From Clostridiales bacterium (GTDB taxonomy: Bacteria > Bacillota_A > Clostridia > Oscillospirales > Oscillospiraceae), in NCBI GenBank assembly GCA_019417795.1, contig DXUR01000253.1, forward strand, positions 1 through 5,036: DNA of 5,036 nucleotides, written 5' to 3'. Position 1 is the first letter of the stretch. Every line of letters begins with the position of its first letter. The position numbers and the translations under genes were made by a program. Positions 1-3,607 of the stretch are shown here, piece after piece. The notes below the pieces were generated by a model that made no database searches, was not told the origin of the DNA, and saw nothing but the letters and a program-made list of their open reading frames with translations.

Positions 1-20
1 CACACACAACACAGCAAGAA

Positions 21-49
21 GCCCTCGCCGATCCCGGCGGGGGCTTTTT
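21..49 (+). terminator. Intrinsic terminator of an upstream unit
   Basis: A 10-bp stem (21-30 with 35-44, one T-G wobble, otherwise perfect) closes a 4-nt loop (ATCC) and is followed at once by TTTTT at 45-49. This is a classic Rho-independent terminator for rightward transcription. It must end a gene lying before the window, because no ORF with a ribosome binding site reads into it from position 1. It isolates the following intergenic region from upstream transcription. Confidence 0.88.
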
Positions 50-69
50 GTTTCCCTGAACAGGGAAAC
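50..69. repeat. 20-bp inverted repeat, operator- or hairpin-like
   Basis: The sequence GTTTCCCTG-AA-CAGGGAAAC has two perfect 9-nt arms around a central AA. It abuts the T-tract of the terminator at 21-49. Two arms separated by only 2 nt suit a dimeric protein binding site better than an RNA hairpin, since a 2-nt loop would force the inner pairs open. What binds it cannot be told from the sequence. Confidence 0.6.
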
Positions 70-124
70 GGGGAGGGTTCCGCGCGCTGCGCGGAGGGGA
101 GGTGCAGCGCTTGGCGCTGCTGCC

Positions 125-171
125 AGGTAAGGGGGATATTCTCTCACGTGAGAGAATACCCCCTTGGACCT
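125..171. repeat. Long hairpin with a perfect 22-bp palindromic core
   Basis: The core 137-158 is a perfect palindrome centred on CACGTG (145-150). After one A/C mismatch (136/159) it extends through four G-C pairs (132-135 with 160-163), a G-T and an A-T pair. After a small internal loop, AGGT (125-128) pairs with ACCT (168-171). As DNA the palindrome could extrude a cruciform or bind a dimeric protein. As RNA it would be a long stem whose tip can only be a few bases. No T-run follows, so it is not a terminator. Confidence 0.7.
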
Positions 172-182
172 CCAAGAGAACG

Positions 183-201
183 CGAGGGGTCTTGCCCCTC
201 G
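183..201. repeat. Perfect 7-bp hairpin
   Basis: CGAGGGG at 183-189 pairs perfectly with CCCCTCG at 195-201 around a TCTTG loop. No T-tract follows, so this is not a terminator. It sits directly after the long 125-171 hairpin, and the pair may form one structural unit. Confidence 0.55.
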
Positions 202-310
202 ACCCCGCACATTGGCAGATCGGCACTTGAAGAGCTGCGCGGCCTGCGGAATCGGGTGCGGTGTACGTGGCTTCGCCACGAATCTTCTGCTATTCGTTGC
301 CGATATCAAC

Positions 311-333
311 CGCGCCCTACTCCGTGGGGCGCG
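311..333. repeat. 9-bp GC-rich hairpin
   Basis: CGCGCCCTA at 311-319 pairs with TGGGGCGCG at 325-333 (one T-G wobble) around a CTCCG loop. It continues the hairpin series of this gene-free region and is not followed by a T-tract. Confidence 0.55.
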
Positions 334-536
334 AGTGACGATAGCACGGCGGCGGACTGCCTGCGGGGGCGGCTTTGCCGCGCTCGCCGCGGGTGGGATT
401 GCTGCTTTTCTATTTCAACAGTGTTCTTTTCTGTGAACGGTCCGCAGCTTATGGAAATACGCACCGGACAGCTGCGAGATTTGGCATAAATAAGGCAGAT
501 AAAAACAAAGCCCGCACTGTCGCGCTGAATAATTAG

Positions 537-584
537 AATAAATGCGAGAGAACTCGACAAGAGTTTTCCCGCATTTATTTTTTT
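537..584 (+). terminator. Strong terminator-like hairpin before the operon
   Basis: AATAAATGCG at 537-546 pairs perfectly with CGCATTTATT at 570-579. After one A/C mismatch (547/569) the helix continues for eight pairs (548-555 with 561-568, one G-T) to a 5-nt loop. The 3' arm runs into an unbroken T-tract (578-584). This fits a Rho-independent terminator for rightward transcription. It ends only 33 nt before the TTG start of the first gene, so it either closes the RNA from the preceding gene-free stretch or acts as an attenuator of the operon. Little room is left for a promoter after it. Confidence 0.82.
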
Positions 585-600
585 GTCAAAAAGCCAGCAG

Positions 601-609
601 AAAAGGAGG
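601..609 (+). promoter_or_regulatory. Ribosome binding site fixing a TTG start
   Basis: AAAAGGAGG is a near-perfect Shine-Dalgarno sequence placed 8 nt before TTG at 618. The next in-frame ATG, at 636, has no such site, so this element decides the start of the HTH gene. Confidence 0.85.
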
Positions 610-617
610 CGGGCAGG

Positions 618-857
618 TTGAGTAAAAGACATCTCATGCTGAAAGATCGCATGGAACTTGAAAGATTGTATGGGAAAGGGTTCGGTGCGGCGGAGATCGC
701 AACGAAGCTGAAAGTCCATCGCTCCACTGTGTACAACGAGTTGAAGCGCGGGGACACCGGAGAGATGGACGAAAATGGGCGGTTTGGGTATAGCGCGGAG
801 CTGGCGCAGCAGAGACTTCTTGAAAATTACCGTCAGAGAAGAACGGCGAGAGCCTGA
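618..857 (+). CDS. Small IS30-type helix-turn-helix DNA-binding protein
   Basis: This 79-residue protein probably binds DNA as a regulator. Residues about 8-44 match the helix-turn-helix found at the N-terminus of IS30-family transposases (HTH_38 type): a first helix with ELERLYGKG (13-21), then AAEIATKLKVHRSTVYNELKRG (24-45), where RSTVYNEL is the recognition helix. The tail with Y58, A63-Q64 and a basic end (RQRRTAR) also resembles the segment that follows this helix in IS30 transposases, but the DDE catalytic domain is absent. The start is TTG, chosen because AAAAGGAGG lies 8 nt upstream. It is the first gene of the run and directly follows the terminator-like hairpin at 537-584, so it may regulate its own operon. 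It could instead be a remnant of a transposase, but the clean length, good ribosome binding site and context favour a phage-type stand-alone protein. Confidence 0.85.
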   Translation: MSKRHLMLKDRMELERLYGKGFGAAEIATKLKVHRSTVYNELKRGDTGEMDENGRFGYSAELAQQRLLENYRQRRTARA

Positions 858-877
858 CCAGGGAGAGGAGTACATAT

Positions 878-1243
878 ATGAAAGCCGCATACTGCGAAAT
901 CAAACGGGGCCGGAACTGCGTGACGGTCAATTACTATTCTAAGGAGGGATACGGCCTGGAGCTGGGCTGCCGCAAGCTGGAGCGGGAGCGCCGGGAGGCG
1001 TATGCGGCAAAGCGGCGCAGGCTGAACAGAATTAGGGAGAACATCGGGGCGGGCGTTGGTATGCTGGGATTTCTGCTGCTTCTCTGTGCGGGAGGAACTG
1101 AGGAAATTTCCGTGATTGTCATGACCGGGGCCGCCGGGCTGGCGTTGATGGTACTGGGCGGATGGCTGGGCCATGCGTTCTACGGCCAGGAGGAAAATGC
1201 AGAGTGGCTGCGCCGGATGCGGGGACGGGGAGAAGTGGAATGA
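878..1243 (+). CDS. Two-helix membrane protein of unknown function
   Basis: I do not recognise a family for this 121-residue protein. Residues 1-30 are polar. Residues 32-54 are strongly basic and probably helical (RKLERERRE, then KRRRLNRIR). Two hydrophobic segments follow at about 56-73 (GVGMLGFLLLLCAGG) and 77-102 (ISVIVMTGAAGLALMVLGGWLGHAF), joined by a very short turn. The tail is charged and contains LRRMRGRG. The positive charges on both ends predict a membrane hairpin with both termini in the cytoplasm. The ATG follows a GGGAGAGGAG ribosome binding site by 7 nt. The stop overlaps the next start (ATGA), so the two genes are probably translationally coupled. There is no signal peptide cleavage motif. 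Phage early regions often carry small membrane proteins of this kind, but the sequence does not give a specific job. Confidence 0.82.
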   Translation: MKAAYCEIKRGRNCVTVNYYSKEGYGLELGCRKLERERREAYAAKRRRLNRIRENIGAGVGMLGFLLLLCAGGTEEISVIVMTGAAGLALMVLGGWLGHAFYGQEENAEWLRRMRGRGEVE

Positions 1244-1518
1244 CCGAGGAACGAGAGGCCATCCACCGGCGAGCAATCGAAAGAGAGCGGGAAAACCGCT
1301 GGAACGCAAAAGGCCGGGCCTGTGTCACCCATCCTAAGTACGGGTCTGTGGTGGTGCCGCACAGCTCCAACCTTGCGGCCTTGATGAATGCGGCGGAATA
1401 CTGGGGCTGCGACTGGTCGGAGATCACCGGCGCGTCGGTCATGGTGGCAAAACCAGGAGACGGTCCGGCAGTGAAACCGAAAGAGTTTTGCAACCTGGTT
1501 GCAAGTGATTTGAGATGA
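1240..1518 (+). CDS. Conserved-looking 92-residue hypothetical protein
   Basis: The start is the ATG at 1240, which overlaps the previous stop by 4 nt and has GGGGAG 7 nt upstream; the in-frame ATG at 1162 would lie deep inside the upstream gene. The protein has a highly charged N-terminal helix (residues 2-20, TEEREAIHRRAIERERENR). A compact domain follows with ACVTHPKYGSVVVPH (27-41), NLAALMNAAEYWGCDW (44-59) and a C-terminal EFCNLVASDLR. Cysteines at 28, 57 and 84 are scattered, not in pairs, so I see no zinc site. It is soluble and probably cytoplasmic. I cannot name a family or function. Its place between a membrane protein and the dUTPase shows only that it is part of the same operon. 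Confidence 0.82.
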   Translation: MTEEREAIHRRAIERERENRWNAKGRACVTHPKYGSVVVPHSSNLAALMNAAEYWGCDWSEITGASVMVAKPGDGPAVKPKEFCNLVASDLR

Positions 1519-1533
1519 TCGGAGGAACTGAAT

Positions 1534-2367
1534 ATGAAAGTGAGAATTAACGCCCATGGAAACGCCTTGCCGGAGGCTCACGGAGAATGGATTGACCTTT
1601 GCACAGCAGAGGACACCACACTGAGCTTTCTGGAGTACAAGATCGTTTCCCTGGGCATTTCTATTGAAATTCCGGCGGGCTACTACGCCCATATCGTGCC
1701 GAGGTCGTCCACATTCGGGAAGTGGGGCATCCTGCTTGCCAACAGCATGGGCGTGATCGAGAACGATTACTGCGGCGACGGGGATGTGTGGGGCTTCCCG
1801 GCGGTGTGTCTGCGCAAGGACGGGACAACCATTCCAAAGGGAACACGCATTTGTCAGTTCCGACTTGTGGAGAAAGCGCCGCCTGTTGAGTTTGTGCAGG
1901 TGGAGAGCCTGGGAAACGAAAACCGGGGCGGATATGGAAGCACCGGAGAGCGGGCGGGCATGACTGAGAGCAGACAGCCGCAGGAAATGCCGGGCCAGAG
2001 AATGAGCCGGGTCGAGCGGATGTTTGGGAGCCGAGAGAACTGGGCTACACCGGCGGCGGACGATGGACAGGGGCCGTATAAGGGGTTCTTGCTGGTCGAG
2101 TGCGAGGAGTGCGGAGAGGTCAAAGCGTTCTGCGCAAAGCGAGAGACCTACGCTTTTAAGTGTTCCTGTGGACATGAAACCCCGCTGGAAAATCTGCGCC
2201 CGCTGTTCATGCACTGCAAATGCGGAAAGAGCTTCCGATACAAAACCAATGTCACAGCACAGACCATCACCCACACCTGCCTGAATTGCAAGGCGCCGGT
2301 TGACATGGAGCTGAACAGCAAAGGTAACGCGTATGTGACTGTTGGAGTGAGAAAGGGGCAAGCATGA
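1534..2367 (+). CDS. dut: dUTPase fused to a multi-cysteine zinc-ribbon-like domain
   Basis: Residues 1-140 form a trimeric-type dUTPase, which hydrolyses dUTP to dUMP and pyrophosphate and so limits uracil in DNA. Four motifs are clear: IDLCTAED (20-27, motif I), PRSSTFGKWG (56-65, II), GVIENDYCGDGD (73-84, III) and RICQ (105-108, IV). The glycine-rich arm RGGYGSTG (131-138) is motif V. In motif III the usual catalytic Asp is Glu76. Most dUTPases end soon after motif V. This one continues for about 135 residues, with cysteines at 190, 193, 200, 210, 212, 228, 230, 249 and 252 plus His214, mostly paired as CxxC or CxC. This suggests two or more zinc-binding ribbons. A GGAGAG at 1945-1950 lies 9 nt before an in-frame ATG at 1960 (Met143), so the tail may also be made alone. 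The ATG at 1534 follows GGAGG by 8 nt. The dUTPase call is firm; the role of the tail is unknown. Confidence 0.93.
   Translation: MKVRINAHGNALPEAHGEWIDLCTAEDTTLSFLEYKIVSLGISIEIPAGYYAHIVPRSSTFGKWGILLANSMGVIENDYCGDGDVWGFPAVCLRKDGTTIPKGTRICQFRLVEKAPPVEFVQVESLGNENRGGYGSTGERAGMTESRQPQEMPGQRMSRVERMFGSRENWATPAADDGQGPYKGFLLVECEECGEVKAFCAKRETYAFKCSCGHETPLENLRPLFMHCKCGKSFRYKTNVTAQTITHTCLNCKAPVDMELNSKGNAYVTVGVRKGQA
1945..1962 (+). promoter_or_regulatory. Possible internal ribosome binding site and start
   Basis: GGAGAG at 1945-1950 precedes an in-frame ATG (1960-1962) by 9 nt, exactly where the dUTPase arm ends and the cysteine-rich extension begins. Initiation here would give a 135-residue zinc-ribbon-like protein. 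The purines also encode part of the dUTPase tail (TGERAG), so the match may be chance. Confidence 0.35.
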
Positions 2368-2489
2368 AAAAGTTTTTTGAAATCTTGTCTGCTGCGTTGT
2401 TCTTAGCGGTGACGGTAACTTGGGCCGCAGCCCTTATTCTGGCCGGGCCTGCACTGCTGAAACTCTGTATTCTGTACCTGTTTGGATAA
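2364..2489 (+). CDS. 41-residue hydrophobic membrane peptide
   Basis: The ATG overlaps the previous stop (ATGA), with a purine-rich GAAAGGGG 5 nt upstream, so it is probably translationally coupled to the dUTPase gene. The product begins with MKKFFEIL and is hydrophobic from about residue 8 to the end (ALFLAVTVTWAAALILAG, then LLKLCILYLF). It would form one transmembrane helix, or one helix plus a short second hydrophobic stretch, with the basic N-terminus inside. The N-terminus resembles a signal peptide, but nothing remains to be exported after a cleavage. The start, ribosome binding site and tight fit between two genes support it as real. No family or function is recognisable; small phage membrane peptides are common. 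Confidence 0.7.
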   Translation: MKKFFEILSAALFLAVTVTWAAALILAGPALLKLCILYLFG

Positions 2490-2501
2490 GGAGGGGCAGA
2501 C

Positions 2502-3164
2502 ATGAAGCTGTCAAAGTATGTGAAGCTGGTCAAGGGCGGCGGATATTGCATGGTCGCCCATGTGGAAGATAGCGGGATTTGGCTGGGAACCAGATCGGCA
2601 ATCTTCCGAGCAACCGAGCTGCCGGACATGGTGGGAGAAGAACAGGTGCGCACGGTTCTGGATATGCCGGAAAAGGCATGGGAGAAAGTTCATTTTGACG
2701 AGCGCTGGGAGGGCACAGTTAAAAGCATCTTTGGGATGAACCTTTCTGACTATGCGGACGGCGAGCAGGACACCGAAAAACTGAAAGTGATGGCAGCGCC
2801 GGATGGGCTTTGGTGCGATTGCCGCCGGAGCATGGATGATGGTGAGCTGATCTTTTACCGCGAGGCGATGCTCTCTCCCCTGGCGGAGCAGATCAAGGAA
2901 AGCGACTACATCAGGTACACGGTCAGAAAAATGGAGAGCGGCCAGCGGTATTTGGTGGTGCATGACGGGTTCGAGGTGCTGGCGGCGATCATGCCGGTGC
3001 GGATTGTGACCGAAAAGTATCTGGCAGACCTGTCGGAGTTTCAGGCGCTATGCACCGAGCAGTTTTACCGCGAGCGGGCGCGGGGGGAGTTTGCGGCCCA
3101 GGAGACCGAGGAGCCGGATGCGGAGCAGATCGGGATGGAGGATGCACCGGAAAATGAAAACTGA
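2502..3164 (+). CDS. 220-residue hypothetical protein with an acidic tail
   Basis: The ATG follows AAGGAGGGG (2488-2496) by 5 nt, an excellent ribosome binding site. The protein is soluble. Its N-terminus (MKLSKYVKLVKGGGYCMVAH) reads like the start of a mixed alpha/beta domain. Residues 99-120 include a tryptophan/cysteine cluster (LWCDC, 103-107), and residues 137-170 alternate in a beta-strand-like way (YIRYTVRKM, RYLVVHDGFEVLAAIMPVRIV). The last 18 residues (203-220) are rich in Glu and Asp. Acidic tails of this kind can mimic DNA or steer protein contacts, but here that is only a possibility. I recognise no enzyme motif and give no function. The gene overlaps the next by 11 nt and belongs to the same operon. 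Confidence 0.85.
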   Translation: MKLSKYVKLVKGGGYCMVAHVEDSGIWLGTRSAIFRATELPDMVGEEQVRTVLDMPEKAWEKVHFDERWEGTVKSIFGMNLSDYADGEQDTEKLKVMAAPDGLWCDCRRSMDDGELIFYREAMLSPLAEQIKESDYIRYTVRKMESGQRYLVVHDGFEVLAAIMPVRIVTEKYLADLSEFQALCTEQFYRERARGEFAAQETEEPDAEQIGMEDAPENEN

Positions 3165-3360
3165 AACCGTGGAAGCTCGGGCAGTAAAGATTGCCGCGAA
3201 AATTATGCAGGCAGATGGACTTTGCCGTTACGATGATGTGGACAAGTGCCGCAGGGTATATGCGACTACGGAAATCTGCGAGCGGTGCATCCATTCATGG
3301 CTGCTGACCAAGGCGAAAGTGGAGCTAATCAGAGAGGGGAAAATGAAGCATGAATGTTGA
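3154..3360 (+). CDS. 68-residue cysteine-rich protein, possible zinc binder
   Basis: The start at 3154 was chosen because GGAGG at 3137-3141 lies 12 nt upstream, a long but usable spacing. The in-frame ATG at 3142 touches that site and is unlikely, and the frame open from 3091 lies inside the upstream gene. The protein has a helical N-terminus (VEARAVKIAAKIMQADG). Four cysteines follow, C24, C32, C42 and C45 (Cx7C, then CxxC), in a compact stretch that could bind one zinc ion. A basic helix (SWLLTKAKVELIREGKMK) and a terminal Cys68 complete it. The gene overlaps both neighbours by 11 nt, which argues for coupled translation. The family is not recognised. DNA or protein binding through a zinc knuckle is inferred only from the cysteine spacing. 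Confidence 0.75.
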   Translation: MKTETVEARAVKIAAKIMQADGLCRYDDVDKCRRVYATTEICERCIHSWLLTKAKVELIREGKMKHEC

Positions 3361-3604
3361 AAGAGCACGGGAAATTCTCGACCCGGAACATCGGGAGAAC
3401 TACGACGGCATGGAGGCTGTAAATGAGGCTTGCCGGATGGGGCGGGATGCGCTGGGGAAACTGGTGCCGCTGCGCCCCTATCCTGACGGCGATAAAAATA
3501 TCATGGCCTGCCCCCGCTGCGGGAGCGGCGAATACCTGCACAATGAGGACGGGAATGAGCAGAACTTCTGCGGGCAGTGTGGGCAGGCTATCGAATGGAG
3601 ATAA
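3350..3604 (+). CDS. 84-residue protein with a C-terminal zinc ribbon
   Basis: The ATG at 3350 overlaps the previous gene by 11 nt; AGAGAGGGG about 10 nt upstream is its ribosome binding site. Residues 1-38 form a helical segment (VERAREILDPEHRENYDG, then AVNEACRMGRDAL). Residues 54-77 hold a clear zinc ribbon: CPRC at 54-57 and CGQC at 74-77, separated by 16 residues and followed by GQAIEW. This double CxxC with a hydrophobic-aromatic end is typical of small rubredoxin-like zinc ribbons. Zinc binding is a confident family-level inference. The partner, nucleic acid or protein, is not visible. From memory, similar small proteins occur in Firmicutes prophages. It ends 3 nt before the methyltransferase gene, so the two are probably expressed together. 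Confidence 0.87.
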   Translation: MNVERAREILDPEHRENYDGMEAVNEACRMGRDALGKLVPLRPYPDGDKNIMACPRCGSGEYLHNEDGNEQNFCGQCGQAIEWR

Positions 3605-3607
3605 GCC

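Larger units (their letters stand above)
70..536. other. Gene-free stretch dense in GC-rich hairpins
   Basis: I see no credible gene here. Two rightward open frames (148-489 from GTG and 164-436 from TTG) lack ribosome binding sites and start inside or beside hairpin arms. The stretch holds a series of perfect hairpins: 80-94 (6 bp, loop 3), 104-120 (7 bp, loop 3), 125-171 (long, listed separately), 183-201 (7 bp, loop 5), 266-280 (6 bp, loop 3), 311-333 (9 bp with one wobble, loop 5), 369-381 (5 bp, loop 3) and a weaker 443-476 stem (7 bp, loop 20). Positions 477-536 turn AT-rich. The stretch lies between two terminators, so it could be a self-contained structured RNA. Origin-like DNA (oriT or replication) is the other main reading. 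I found no good -35/-10 pair. Confidence 0.55.

Noticed and set aside
21..381. CRISPR array or regular repeat cassette
   Set aside because: The hairpins differ in sequence and spacing; there is no constant direct repeat separated by uniform spacers.
164..436. Rightward open frame of 90 codons from TTG
   Set aside because: It starts in a hairpin arm without a ribosome binding site and overlaps the other frame. The alanine/glycine/arginine-rich product follows base composition, although conservation was not testable here.
148..489. Rightward open frame of 113 codons from GTG
   Set aside because: No ribosome binding site; the start sits in the centre of the long palindrome; the product is rich in Arg, Cys and Pro with no domain pattern, as expected from hairpin-rich GC sequence.
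481..509. Promoter with TTGGCA as -35
   Set aside because: No acceptable -10 box lies 16-18 nt downstream; the AT-rich stretch alone is not enough.
618..857. Truncated IS30 insertion sequence
   Set aside because: There is no catalytic domain remnant downstream and no terminal inverted repeats flanking the gene, and it has its own strong ribosome binding site and clean stop.
306..890. Leftward open frame of 194 codons
   Set aside because: It runs antisense through the terminator hairpin and the HTH gene, has no ribosome binding site and no recognisable motif.
1180..2361. Leftward open frame of 393 codons
   Set aside because: It is antisense to the 92-residue gene and the dUTPase, whose motifs fix the true strand; long antisense frames are common in GC-rich coding DNA.
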